From Halieaceae bacterium UBA5085 (GTDB lineage Bacteria > Pseudomonadota > Gammaproteobacteria > Pseudomonadales > Halieaceae): DNA of 14,558 nt. The position numbers and the translations under genes are program-made. The stretch is from positions 3,130 through 17,687 of the forward strand of contig DIAF01000002.1 of assembly GCA_002414665.1 (NCBI GenBank), written 5' to 3'. A model generated the notes under the pieces. It did no database searches and was not told where the DNA came from. It saw only the letters and a list, made by a program, of their open reading frames with translations. This document shows positions 6,652-14,274 of the stretch, piece after piece (positions within the stretch are counted from its first letter, which is position 1; the number at the start of each line of letters is the position of its first letter).

Positions 6652-7734
6652 ATGGTCGGATGGATTGAACTGACCTTGGGGATGTTGGGTAATTTGGTTT
6701 CGACTTTCGTCTACCTGGCAGTATGCGCGCTGGCAGTGTACCTGCAGTACCGGGAATACCGCCGGCACTGGCCTTACCCTGGCGCTGCATGGTGGGCGGT
6801 CAAGCTGGGGACCCCCGCCGCCGTAGTGGTGATTGTGCTGCTCGCCCTGGCGCTGTTCAACACCGACGGCATGGAGGGGCTGGCGGTATTCTACAGCGGC
6901 CTTTTTGTCTCGCTGTTCTTTGTGCCGCTGGGCATCTCGCTCGTCGCGAGGATGCTGGGGGTGGCGCGCCTTGATGCGCTCCGCGCCTCGGGTTCGCTGG
7001 TGATGACTTTCATGGTTGTCTGGTTTGCCGGCGCGGGGGCGTTCAACAGCGTGTCCAACATGGGCACGGGCAACCTCGAAGAGCGCGCTGAATATATCGC
7101 CTACCGGCATGCGGCGGAGAACGCCCCGAGGGCCTCCGGTGAGATCCGTCATTCCGGCACTGACGTCTTTTTATTACCTGACGGATCGCGCCTCGTGCAC
7201 CTGGCTTTCGCGATTCAACCCGGTTATGGCATCCATACCGCGGATGTACGCACGCTGCGCACGGACGGTAGCGGCAATAGTGAATCGTTTAACGGCACTC
7301 TGGGGTCGTGCGCCACGGATGGTGTGTACCACATGACGACTGTGTTGACCGAGTCCGAACATTTCGACGTTCGCCTGCGTTTCCACGCGGGCTCCCCGGA
7401 AACCATGGTAGAGTTTCGTGGTGATTACCGCTTTCCGCGCACAGATGCGGCATCGCTCCGGTCACTGGTCCTGGAATACGTCAACGGAGAACTGCGCACG
7501 CCGGTGCCCCTGCCCGCGAATTTCGTTTCCATTTTCGCCGACGGTGGCGTTTTGAAAGTCGAAGAGTTACTGCCGCCGCGGGAAGAACGCATGGCAGGGA
7601 TGCATCCTCGCGCTCGCTGCTTCGCCGATCCTCTGGTGTCGGTGACTGATATCGAAAAAGTTGAAGCCACGCTGTACAGCGAGGAGCAGTACCGCAGACT
7701 GCGTTACGAGCTGCCGTTGCGCAGGCACGACTGA
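6652..7734 (+). CDS. Unrecognised membrane protein with a large C-terminal soluble domain
   Basis: I do not recognise a family for this 360-residue protein. The first 130 residues contain four hydrophobic segments at about 10-31, 47-66, 76-98 and 108-127, separated by short charged loops (YREYRRHW, RMLGVARLDALR). The remaining 230 residues are hydrophilic and strand-rich, with RHSGTDVFLLPDGSRLVHLAF near its start; two cysteines occur in this part, one in GTLGSCATDG and one in RARCFADP. Four membrane segments place N and C termini on the same side. The start at 6652 is well fixed by GAGGAGG at 6638-6644. It stands alone on its strand, facing the glycosylase-like gene across 232 bases in which I see no further gene. 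G+C and codon use look like the neighbours to the right, so it appears chromosomal. Function unknown. Confidence 0.8.
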   Translation: MVGWIELTLGMLGNLVSTFVYLAVCALAVYLQYREYRRHWPYPGAAWWAVKLGTPAAVVVIVLLALALFNTDGMEGLAVFYSGLFVSLFFVPLGISLVARMLGVARLDALRASGSLVMTFMVVWFAGAGAFNSVSNMGTGNLEERAEYIAYRHAAENAPRASGEIRHSGTDVFLLPDGSRLVHLAFAIQPGYGIHTADVRTLRTDGSGNSESFNGTLGSCATDGVYHMTTVLTESEHFDVRLRFHAGSPETMVEFRGDYRFPRTDAASLRSLVLEYVNGELRTPVPLPANFVSIFADGGVLKVEELLPPREERMAGMHPRARCFADPLVSVTDIEKVEATLYSEEQYRRLRYELPLRRHD

Positions 7735-7966
7735 GCGCGGCCGCCGGTTCAGGGGGGCGCTTGGCAAACTGTTTTCAGATCTGCGGCTTATTCGTAACAG
7801 CGCCGTGTTGTTCCTGTTCGCCTTCAATTGCGTGGTAGACCCATTGCGGAGACCATGTGAGCCGAATAGGTTACGTCGCGTGCACCTTTCGACCGATGCA
7901 ATTCCTCCGTACTGCGCAACAAAGTTGAACCTATGTGTCGGTAAGCACGCCAGAAAAATCAAGCAC

Positions 7967-8569
7967 CTATTCAAGTCCCGGTTCCGCGGCGCCGCGCAGA
8001 ATGTGGTCAACCCGCGCCTGCAGGGCGGGTAACAGCTCGGCCTCGAACCAGGGGTTCTGACTGAGCCAGCGGTTGTTGCGCGGGCTTGGGTGAGGCAGCG
8101 GCACCAGGGCGGGCCAGTGCGTCCGCCAGTCGCGTACGCGCGCTGTAACCCCGACTCTGGGGCCGCCAAGGTGCCAGGCCTGAGCGTATTGCCCCAATAC
8201 CAGAGTCAGCTCAATCTGCGGTAGCTGTTCCAGCAGGGGCCGGCGCCAGGTTGCCGCACACTCGGCTCGGGGTGGTAAATCACCATGCTTGCCGGTACCG
8301 GGGTAGCAGAAGCCCATAGGCAACAGTGCTACCGTCTGAGGGTCATAAAAGGTGTCCCGGTCAATGCCCAGCCACTGCCTCAGGCGGATGCCGCTGGGGT
8401 CGTTGAACGGTATCCCGGTGTCGTGAACCTTGCGCCCAGGTGCCTGGCCGGCGATCAGGATGCGGGCGTCCGGGTGCAGTTGCAGCACAGGTCGCGCCCC
8501 CAGCGGCAGCGCAGCCTCGCACAGTCGGCAACTCCTTACATCGGCAAGGAGTTGTGTGCAGTCACTCAT
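7967..8569 (-). CDS. Uracil-DNA glycosylase-like protein with probable 4Fe-4S site
   Basis: This 200-residue protein fits the iron-sulfur branch of the uracil-DNA glycosylase superfamily (COG1573). The four cluster cysteines are present and spaced as in that branch: C14 and C17 (RSCRLC), C88 (GFCYPG) and C104 (RAECAATW). The uracil pocket/motif A region reads GQAPGRKVHDTGIPFNDPSG (41-60) and motif B is LPHPSPRNN (158-166). Families 4 and 5 remove uracil from DNA; in this subgroup motif A has Gln in place of the Glu usual in family 4 (GEAPG), so the substrate is not certain. It follows the epimerase gene by 17 bases on the same strand and is probably co-transcribed, although no functional link is obvious. 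It converges on the membrane protein gene to its left. Confidence 0.85.
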   Translation of the reverse strand: MSDCTQLLADVRSCRLCEAALPLGARPVLQLHPDARILIAGQAPGRKVHDTGIPFNDPSGIRLRQWLGIDRDTFYDPQTVALLPMGFCYPGTGKHGDLPPRAECAATWRRPLLEQLPQIELTLVLGQYAQAWHLGGPRVGVTARVRDWRTHWPALVPLPHPSPRNNRWLSQNPWFEAELLPALQARVDHILRGAAEPGLE

Positions 8570-8586
8570 ACTGGGGTTGGCCGTCG

Positions 8587-9507
8587 TCAGCTGCGTTTCA
8601 GTGAGGGGTAACGTTCCATCGCCATGGCTGCGAAACCCTCCCGCCAGCCGATACGGCAGGGGCCGATAAGCTCCAGGCGACGCCGGTTGTCAGTCACGCG
8701 TGAGGGAATGGACTGGCTGTCGTCCTCGCGGAAATGTGGAGTGCGCCCCGCAAGCTCCCCCAGATACTGGCACCAGCTGCGCACGTCCACCGGCTCGTCG
8801 CCGCTCCAGTTGACAAGGGTGGCGGGGACGCTTGCTGCGTCCAGTAGAAGCGCCACTTGCTGATTGATGTCATCCTGATGAATGCAGGTATACCACGCCT
8901 CGCCACCCGCGGGGAGCACAATGTCCTCGTCCCGCATGATGGCGTCGAGGTGATAGGCCGGCAACCCGCCATTGGAGGAGTAGGACACGTTCATCCGCGC
9001 GATGGTCGTGGGTAGCTGATACAGCCGTGCGCAGCTGCGTGCAACGGCCTCCTGGGCAATTTTGGAAATGGCGTAAGTGGGTGAGTAGGGTTGCTTGGAG
9101 TCCCCGAGCGGCTCATCCTCCTGAAACGCGTGGCGGGGGTCGGCGTGCAGCGCGTACACCGCGCAGGTGGACATCACCAGGCAGGCTCTGGCACTGCGAC
9201 AATGCGCCATCAGCAGTGCAGTACCCTCGGCGTTCACTTGCAGTGCATGGTTGTAGTCCTGTCCGGCCAGCTGGAACACCGCGAGGTGCAGCACGTAGTC
9301 GAAATCCTGTGGCAGATCGCCGAAATCACCGCTGGCGAGATCGATGCTGCGGGTGATCATGCCCGCCTGCTCGCAGCGCTCCCTGGAGCCGGGCTCGCTG
9401 AAACGTGCGACGCCCCAGACTTCATTGGTGGCGGCAAGAAACCGGCCCAGCGGAAAGGCGATCTGACCCGCCGCGCCGGTAAGGAGAATTTTCTGGTTCT
9501 CTAACAT
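8587..9507 (-). CDS. NAD(P)-dependent epimerase/dehydratase (extended SDR)
   Basis: The protein has 306 residues from the preferred start. The Rossmann dinucleotide loop is LLTGAAGQIAFPLG (8-21), with active-site serine/threonine S113/T114 in VMSTCAVYA and the catalytic pair Y145 and K149 in YAISK. These place it in the extended short-chain dehydrogenases that include nucleotide-sugar epimerases; the substrate cannot be read from sequence. An open frame extends 39 codons further upstream (to 9624), but that extension lacks family features and would overlap the divergent promoter space, so the ATG at 9507-9505 directly before the nucleotide-binding strand is preferred; GGGA at about -9 is a modest ribosome site. 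It is the first gene of a pair with the glycosylase-like protein and diverges from the cyclotransferase-fold gene. Confidence 0.88.
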   Translation of the reverse strand: MLENQKILLTGAAGQIAFPLGRFLAATNEVWGVARFSEPGSRERCEQAGMITRSIDLASGDFGDLPQDFDYVLHLAVFQLAGQDYNHALQVNAEGTALLMAHCRSARACLVMSTCAVYALHADPRHAFQEDEPLGDSKQPYSPTYAISKIAQEAVARSCARLYQLPTTIARMNVSYSSNGGLPAYHLDAIMRDEDIVLPAGGEAWYTCIHQDDINQQVALLLDAASVPATLVNWSGDEPVDVRSWCQYLGELAGRTPHFREDDSQSIPSRVTDNRRRLELIGPCRIGWREGFAAMAMERYPSLKRS

Positions 9508-9660
9508 GTGTGTCCCATTTGCGAAAAGGCCTTGTGCCCGGAAGCCTGCATTGTAGGTTAAAGTTCTACGCCCTGCCGATAGTGGGCCCGAGTGGCCCGA
9601 CGAATGAGGCAGTCCCCCTCGCACGCTGTACTGTCACTCATGCAGCGGTATGATGCACAT

Positions 9661-10110
9661 ATGGCCGTACAAACAAAGATGTCACGTAACGCATTGGGAA
9701 GGCGCATTGCTGCCGGCGGGCTGGGTGTTATTGCGGCTACCGGGATGTACCTGTGGTGGGTGCTGCTGGGCCCCTGGGGATATGCCATGCCTGAAGGCTA
9801 CGAGGTCCCTGAGGGTCCCTGCGACCAGCGGGTGTTCGTGTACGGCACCCTGCGCAATCCCCTGGTGCGCTGGCTGATTGTTGGGCGGCGCATTTTTACG
9901 ACGCCAGCAGCGGTGTCGGGTTTCGACCGGCAGCGCCTGGACATTCGCCCGTTGCCGGACGGGCGGGTGCCGGGAGAGGTGTTCTCCGTGGCACCCAAAG
10001 AGCTGGCACGCCTTGATCGCTACGAGCGCCTTGGCGTGCGCTATGAGCGTGTCTGCCTGGCGCTGGATTCTGGTGAGCCAGTGTGGGTTTATCGGCGGCT
10101 CCCCGTGTGA
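9661..10110 (+). CDS. Gamma-glutamylcyclotransferase-fold (AIG2-like) protein with N-terminal membrane anchor
   Basis: From the chosen start the protein has 149 residues. A hydrophobic segment (about 17-38, GGLGVIAATGMYLWWVLLGP) comes first, then the fold signature RVFVYGTLRNP with the substrate loop YGTL at 61-64. The candidate catalytic glutamate is in LDRYERLG. The family cyclises gamma-glutamyl amines or acts on related bonds; the substrate is open. The membrane anchor is unusual for it. The start is uncertain: GTG 9592, ATG 9604, 9640, 9661 and 9679 are all in frame and none has a clear ribosome site. I took 9661 because a TATGAT hexamer at 9648-9653 would put transcription close to it. 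The stop overlaps the transporter's GTG by four bases (GTGA), so translation of the two is coupled. Confidence 0.75.
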   Translation: MAVQTKMSRNALGRRIAAGGLGVIAATGMYLWWVLLGPWGYAMPEGYEVPEGPCDQRVFVYGTLRNPLVRWLIVGRRIFTTPAAVSGFDRQRLDIRPLPDGRVPGEVFSVAPKELARLDRYERLGVRYERVCLALDSGEPVWVYRRLPV

Positions 10111-11444
10111 AGCCAGGCCTCAGCCCGACCGCGCTGGCCCCCCGTCGTGAGATATTCGGCTGGGCGATGTTTGATTTCGCCAACCAGGGCTACACGCTGC
10201 TCATCATCACTGTGGTTTTTGGCGACCTGTTCACCCGTGTGATCGTAGGCGACGCGCCGGACTACCGGCTGGGTAACCTGCTGTGGAGTGTCGCGCTGGC
10301 GGCAAGCTATGTGCTGGTGGTGGTCGCCAGCCCCGTGTGCGGCGCGATCATGGATTACTCGCGCAGCCGCAAACGGTTTCTGTTTGCCAGTTATCTGCTC
10401 ACCGTGGTCGCCACCGGCCTGCTGTACTTCGTGGAGCCCGGCTGGATTCTGCCGGCCATGCTACTGCTGGTACTGTCGAATTTTGCCTACGCCATCGGAG
10501 AGGGGTTCATCGCCAGTTTCCTGCCGGACCTCGGGCCGCGCAGCGCACTCGGCTGGATCTCGGGCCTGGGTTGGAGCCTGGGCTACGTGGGCGGATTGGT
10601 CGCCACCGCGTTCACTCTGCTCATGCTGGGTGATGTGTCGCTTGAGAACTACGACCGTATTCGCTGGGTGGGACCTTTCGCCGGTGGCTTTTTCCTGCTG
10701 GCGGCCATACCCACCTTTCTCTGGCTGCGGGAGCGGGGTGCGCGGCGGCCTGTACTGTCACCGTCAGCGCTGCTGCGTATGGGGGTGCACAGGGTGCTGG
10801 AGACCCAGCGCGCGCTGGCGCAGTTCCGCGACCTGCGCACGCTGCTGGTATCGGTGTTCTTCGCCATGGCAGGCATCTATATCATCATCGCCTTTTCGTT
10901 CATTTACGGTGCCCAGGTGATTGGCTGGGATGAGTCCGTGCGCGTCATGATGTTTATCACCGTGCAGATTACGGCGGCCCTTGGCGCACTGTTCTTCGGT
11001 CATTTGCAAAGCCGCTGGGGTGCGCGGCGGGTTTATCTTTTGACATTGGCGCTGTGGCTGCTCGCCATCCTTGCAATCTGGCAGACCCCCGCACTGACCC
11101 GCCTCGCACAGGCCGGGTTGGGTGTGGCCTGGCAGGCGCAGTATGTGTTTCTGTTCGCGGGTGTGCTCTCCGGGCTGAGCTTGGGTTCTTCACAGTCTGC
11201 GGCACGGGCGCTGGTGGGTGTGTTGACACCTCATGCCAGGGCGGCCGAGTTTTTTGGCTACTGGGGGATGGCGACCAAGGCTGCAGCGGTGTTCGGTATC
11301 TTCGGTCTTGGCCTGGTGCAGTGGTTGCTGGGACTGGCCGATGCGATCGTGTTTTGTCTGCTGCTGTTTGTCGTCGCGATGGTGGCCGTGTTGCCGGTTG
11401 ATGAGGCGCGTGGCGCTGCAGTGGCGGATACCTGGGAGCATTGA
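10107..11444 (+). CDS. UMF1-type MFS transporter (Atg22-like)
   Basis: This 445-residue protein has about twelve hydrophobic segments, with the two halves parted by a basic loop (about residues 200-235). It opens with EIFGWAMFDFANQGYTLLII, the start typical of the UMF1 family of the major facilitator superfamily, related to the yeast vacuolar effluxer Atg22. SFLPDL in the first half, and SQSAARALVGVLTPHARAAE then FFGYWGMATKAAAVFG in the last third, are also characteristic. It should export a small solute through the inner membrane; the substrate is unknown. I chose GTG 10107 because it overlaps the preceding stop as GTGA; an in-frame GTG at 10083 would add eight residues and has GGTGAG before it, so it remains possible. 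It converges on the thiolase-like gene, with a G+C-rich hairpin between them. Confidence 0.88.
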   Translation: MKPGLSPTALAPRREIFGWAMFDFANQGYTLLIITVVFGDLFTRVIVGDAPDYRLGNLLWSVALAASYVLVVVASPVCGAIMDYSRSRKRFLFASYLLTVVATGLLYFVEPGWILPAMLLLVLSNFAYAIGEGFIASFLPDLGPRSALGWISGLGWSLGYVGGLVATAFTLLMLGDVSLENYDRIRWVGPFAGGFFLLAAIPTFLWLRERGARRPVLSPSALLRMGVHRVLETQRALAQFRDLRTLLVSVFFAMAGIYIIIAFSFIYGAQVIGWDESVRVMMFITVQITAALGALFFGHLQSRWGARRVYLLTLALWLLAILAIWQTPALTRLAQAGLGVAWQAQYVFLFAGVLSGLSLGSSQSAARALVGVLTPHARAAEFFGYWGMATKAAAVFGIFGLGLVQWLLGLADAIVFCLLLFVVAMVAVLPVDEARGAAVADTWEH

Positions 11445-11445
11445 G

Positions 11446-11473
11446 GCCCCGCGGGCCGGGCGGCACGCGGGGC
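11446..11473. terminator. G+C-rich hairpin between convergent genes
   Basis: GCCCCGCG (11446-11453) and CGCGGGGC (11466-11473) form a perfect 8-bp stem with a 12-base loop in the 36-base gap between two converging stop codons. There is no T tract on either side, so termination would be imperfect or factor-aided. Confidence 0.45.
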
Positions 11474-11480
11474 AGGGAAG

Positions 11481-12650
11481 TCAGTCGCGCGCGAGGATCA
11501 GCGCCCCGGTGGGCACTCCCACGCCGCTGCTCACCAGCACATGCTCTACACCTTTCGGTTGGCTGGTCGAGGTGCCGCGCACCAGGCGCGCGCCCTCGGC
11601 AATGCTGTTCATGCCGTGGATGTAGGCCTCTGACAGCAGGCCGCCATGGGTGTTGTTGGGCAGGCGGCCATCAATATCCAGCGCGCCGTCGCGCACCATG
11701 TCCTTGCCCTCGCCGCGGCCGCAGAAGCCGAAGCTCTCCAGCTGCATGATCACCTCTGAGGTAAAGGCATCGTACAGGCAGGCTGCGTTGATATCGTCGG
11801 GCCCCAGCCCGCTCTGGGCGTACACCAGCCGTGCTGCCATCTCCATTTCAGGCAGGGAGTCCAGCTCGTCGCGGTAATAGCTGGTCATCTGCTCCTGGCC
11901 ACGGGTGGAGGCCTGCACCACACCGCGAATGATGGCCGGCTTCTGTTGCAGGTCGCGGGCGCGCTCGGCGCTGGTGACCAGAATGGCGCAGCCACCATCG
12001 GTTTCCTGACAGAAGTCGTAGAGTCGCAACGGGTCCGCGATCATCTTTGAGGCCAGGTAGTCCTCCATGGTCAGTGGTTTGCCATGGAAGAATGAGCGCG
12101 GGTTGCTTTGCGCGTAGTGGCGCTGTGAGATGGCGACCCGACCGAGATCCTCGGCGGTAACACCGTAGTGGTGCATGTACTTGTTGGCGATCATCGCGAT
12201 CCAGGAGCCGGGTGTGAGCATGCCGTAGGGCATGTACCAGGACCAGTGCACCAGGTCCGAGCTGACGATCTGCCCGGAAATGCCCTGGCCCATGCGCTGG
12301 CCAGAGCGGCCGTTCATGGCCCGGTAGCAGATCACGTTGTCGGCCACACCGGTGGCCACCGCCATCACGGCGTGCAAAATGGTGCCGACCGCGGCACCGC
12401 CGCCGTAGTTCACCTTGGTGAACAGCTTCAGATCGCCGGCACCGACGGTGCGGGCGAGCTCGATTTCGTCGGTGGAATCCAGTGTGTAGCTGACAAATCC
12501 GTCGATTTCCGAGGGCGGTAGTCCTGCGTCCTCGCAGGCGGCGAGTGTGGCCTGGGCGGCGAGTGACAGCTCCGAGACGCCGGACTTTTTCGAGAACTCA
12601 GTGAGGCCGATACCGGCGATTGCTGCTTTGTCTTTCAGGAAGTGGCTCAT
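11481..12650 (-). CDS. Thiolase-fold protein of the SCP-x/Ltp2 type, probable acyl-CoA retro-aldolase
   Basis: This 389-residue protein has the thiolase fold of the lipid-transfer/SCP-x branch (IAGIGLTEFSKKSG near the start, YDAFTSEV at 293-300, NTHGGLLSEAYIHG at 333-346). The residues that make a thiolase are missing. Where the nucleophilic cysteine is expected the sequence is VNYGGGAAVG (80-89), and the GHP histidine region reads EAYIHG with Y343; Y293 replaces the usual HDAF histidine. Tyrosines in place of these residues are what is described for Ltp2 aldolases, which cut steroid side-chain CoA esters. Its start overlaps the stop of the DUF35 gene by four bases (ATGA), and Ltp2 works only with a DUF35 partner. 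Catalysis of side-chain carbon-carbon cleavage is therefore a good inference; the substrate could also be another branched acyl-CoA. Confidence 0.85.
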   Translation of the reverse strand: MSHFLKDKAAIAGIGLTEFSKKSGVSELSLAAQATLAACEDAGLPPSEIDGFVSYTLDSTDEIELARTVGAGDLKLFTKVNYGGGAAVGTILHAVMAVATGVADNVICYRAMNGRSGQRMGQGISGQIVSSDLVHWSWYMPYGMLTPGSWIAMIANKYMHHYGVTAEDLGRVAISQRHYAQSNPRSFFHGKPLTMEDYLASKMIADPLRLYDFCQETDGGCAILVTSAERARDLQQKPAIIRGVVQASTRGQEQMTSYYRDELDSLPEMEMAARLVYAQSGLGPDDINAACLYDAFTSEVIMQLESFGFCGRGEGKDMVRDGALDIDGRLPNNTHGGLLSEAYIHGMNSIAEGARLVRGTSTSQPKGVEHVLVSSGVGVPTGALILARD

Positions 12651-13063
12651 GCGCTGGCTCCTTGTGCAGGCTGGAACATGGGCAGTCGGAAGCCGTCCGG
12701 GTCCTCATGCATCACCATTTCCACCGGCATGCCGAATTCGACGTCCTCCGGGCTGCAGTTGACCAGCTGCGACGTAAAGCGCGTACCCTCTTCCAGCTGC
12801 ACCAGTATGATAATGAGCGGATAGTCGAAGCCCGGGAACTGTGGATGGTGGAGAATGGTGTAACTGTCGAGCGTACCGCGGCCGGAAGAGACGACATGGT
12901 CCCAGGCCAGAGAATGGCAGTCGCCACACATGGGCCTCGGGGGGTGCCGCAGGGTGCCGCAGGACCCGCAGCGCTGAATCGCAAGATGACCCTCGGCAGC
13001 CTGCTGCCACCACCAGCCGTTATCCTCCCCCATCGGGGGCTTCATTCTGAAACTCTGTGCCAT
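12647..13063 (-). CDS. DUF35 zinc-ribbon/OB-fold protein, partner of the thiolase-fold protein
   Basis: The protein has 138 residues, normal for a stand-alone DUF35 protein. A rubredoxin-like zinc ribbon carries C32, C35, C46 and C49 (RCGSCGTL and PMCGDCHS). It is preceded by the helix DNGWWWQQAAEG and followed by the OB-fold from about residue 60 (SGRGTLDSYTILHHP, PLIIILVQLEEG). DUF35 proteins bind thiolase-fold enzymes such as Ltp2 and are needed for acyl-CoA binding or activity. The downstream thiolase-fold gene overlaps by ATGA, in line with a fixed-ratio complex. Its start (13063) lies about 50 bases from the leftward transcription start expected from the palindromic promoter, so this is the first gene of the leftward pair. 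The ribosome site is weak (GGCGG). Confidence 0.9.
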   Translation of the reverse strand: MAQSFRMKPPMGEDNGWWWQQAAEGHLAIQRCGSCGTLRHPPRPMCGDCHSLAWDHVVSSGRGTLDSYTILHHPQFPGFDYPLIIILVQLEEGTRFTSQLVNCSPEDVEFGMPVEMVMHEDPDGFRLPMFQPAQGASA

Positions 13064-13120
13064 GTGCGCACCGCCGTTTTTTTGCTGTGAGTGTCGATGG
13101 TCGAAGACTGACCGCGGTAA

Positions 13121-13156
13121 AACATAATTGAAATTGAATATAAATTCAATTATGTT
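13121..13156. promoter_or_regulatory. 36-bp palindrome overlapping symmetric divergent promoters
   Basis: AACATAATTGAA (13121-13132) and TTCAATTATGTT (13145-13156) are perfect 12-bp arms around a 12-base A+T spacer. On the plus strand TTGAAA (13128-13133) and TATGTT (13151-13156) are 17 bases apart. On the minus strand TTGAAT and TATGTT, again 17 bases apart, use the mirrored bases. One site therefore covers both promoters. ATTGAA is present twice in tandem on the left, giving a second inner dyad. A TetR-type or similar repressor that senses a pathway CoA ester would fit; no regulator gene is in the window. Confidence 0.7.
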
Positions 13157-13223
13157 GTGCGTGCAGTCCAGTCATCAGTAGTGCGGGCGCCAGTGCCTGC
13201 CACCAGCCGGAGCCAGTTGAGCC

Positions 13224-13772
13224 ATGAGTAGCGAAGATATTGCCGCCTTCGAGGAAAAGATAAAGGCCTTCGTTGGCCGCGAATGCGGTTCGTCCACCGC
13301 CAAGGACGCAGTGAACAAAGCCATGATTCGCCACTGGTGCGAAGTCATGGGTAACACCAATCCCGACCATCTGGACGAAGCCGAGGCAGCTGCGGGCTCC
13401 CGCGGAGCGCTGGTGGCGCCGGCAACGATGCTGTTCGCGTGGGGCCAGGCCGGTTACGCGGTCGCGGCGCAAGGGCGTGAGCAGGACCCCCAGACCCAGC
13501 TGTTCGACTTGTTTGATGAGCACGGGTATGTGGGCGTGGTCGCGACCAATACCACACAGGAATACGATCGGGAGTTGCGCCTGGGCGAAGTGGTTCATGC
13601 GCGAACGGTGATCGACAATATCTCCGAGCGGAAAAAGACGGGACTCGGTGAGGGTTACTTCTACGAAACGGTCACCGAATTCACCAATCAGGATGGTGAG
13701 CCACTGGGGCGCCAGAGCTTCAAGGTTCTTAAATACTGTCCTAAAAATACCGGCGGGGAGGCTGCCCAATGA
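13224..13772 (+). CDS. MaoC-like N-terminal (FAS1-like) dehydratase-domain protein, probable hydratase subunit
   Basis: This 182-residue hot-dog protein is of the MaoC N-terminal/FAS1-like dehydratase type. The first helix region is followed by MIRHWCEVMGNTNPDHLDE (34-52) and LVAPATMLFAW (63-73), both typical. In known steroid pathways such a protein (as the N-terminal part of ChsH2) pairs with a second MaoC protein to hydrate the side-chain enoyl-CoA. The canonical MaoC catalytic Asp/His pair is not evident here, consistent with a non-catalytic or substrate-holding subunit. The next gene supplies the pair and overlaps by ATGA. GGAG at 13209-13212 is a distant ribosome site. It is first in the rightward unit driven by the palindromic promoter. 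Confidence 0.85.
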   Translation: MSSEDIAAFEEKIKAFVGRECGSSTAKDAVNKAMIRHWCEVMGNTNPDHLDEAEAAAGSRGALVAPATMLFAWGQAGYAVAAQGREQDPQTQLFDLFDEHGYVGVVATNTTQEYDRELRLGEVVHARTVIDNISERKKTGLGEGYFYETVTEFTNQDGEPLGRQSFKVLKYCPKNTGGEAAQ

Positions 13773-14182
13773 GTGATCAAATCAAACAGGGGCAGGTCAA
13801 GGTCGGTGACACGCTGCCGCCACGTGAAATCCCCATCACCACGTCCCTGATCGTGAGTGGCGCTCTGGCGACACGCGATTTTCAAAAGGTCCACCACGAC
13901 AAAGCGGTGGCGCAGGCCAGTGGCATGCCGGATGTGTTCATGAACATCCTGACCACCCAGGGCCTGACCGAATCCTATCTGCGCGACTGGTGCGGCCGCG
14001 ATGCCGTTTTCCGCAAGCTGACCATTCACCTCGGGGCGCCCAATATCCCCGGCACCACCATGACCATGACCGGGGAGGTGAAGTCCTGTGCCGACGGTCT
14101 GGTTGAGGTGGAGGTCCTGGGTCAGAACAGCCAATGGGGCATGCATGTGAAGGCCCTGGCGACCATCGCTTTGCCGGCCTGA
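13769..14182 (+). CDS. MaoC-type enoyl-CoA hydratase subunit
   Basis: The protein has 137 residues, a single hot-dog domain. The catalytic segment ATRDFQKVHHDKAVA holds D37 and H42 or H43 in the spacing of the MaoC hydratase-2 motif, followed by ASGMPDVFMNILTTQGL, which forms the central helix. In ChsH1-type partners the same segment is active, so this is probably the catalytic half of a heteromeric enoyl-CoA hydratase with the preceding protein; ATGA overlap supports equal production. Product of the hydratase would be a 3-hydroxyacyl-CoA (or tertiary alcohol on a steroid side chain) that the divergently encoded thiolase-fold aldolase could cleave. The pathway assignment is inferred from this set. 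No further pathway gene is seen before the tRNA cluster. Confidence 0.88.
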   Translation: MSDQIKQGQVKVGDTLPPREIPITTSLIVSGALATRDFQKVHHDKAVAQASGMPDVFMNILTTQGLTESYLRDWCGRDAVFRKLTIHLGAPNIPGTTMTMTGEVKSCADGLVEVEVLGQNSQWGMHVKALATIALPA

Positions 14183-14245
14183 TCGACTACTCGGGTTCCC
14201 GTTTGGCACCGCCCGACAGGTGGATGATTTTGTTTGACTTATTGG

Positions 14246-14274
14246 TTGACAAAGGGGATGCCCGTCTGGACAAT
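14246..14274 (+). promoter_or_regulatory. Promoter of the tRNA-Tyr-Gly-Thr cluster
   Basis: A perfect TTGACA (14246-14251) is followed after 17 bases by GACAAT (14269-14274). The bases between -10 and the start (ATGCCGCC) are G+C-rich, like the discriminators of stable-RNA promoters under stringent control. tRNA-Tyr begins 12 bases after the -10. Confidence 0.65.

Noticed and set aside
6613..7152. 179-residue minus-strand open frame, rich in His, Arg and Pro
   Set aside because: Antisense to the membrane-protein gene; composition typical of a shadow frame.
7567..8169. 200-residue minus-strand open frame
   Set aside because: It overlaps the membrane-protein and glycosylase-like genes in another frame and has no domain signature; a shadow in G+C-rich DNA.
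13146..13769. 207-residue minus-strand open frame
   Set aside because: It lies fully opposite the MaoC-like gene and covers the promoter palindrome; low-complexity reading of a real gene's antisense.
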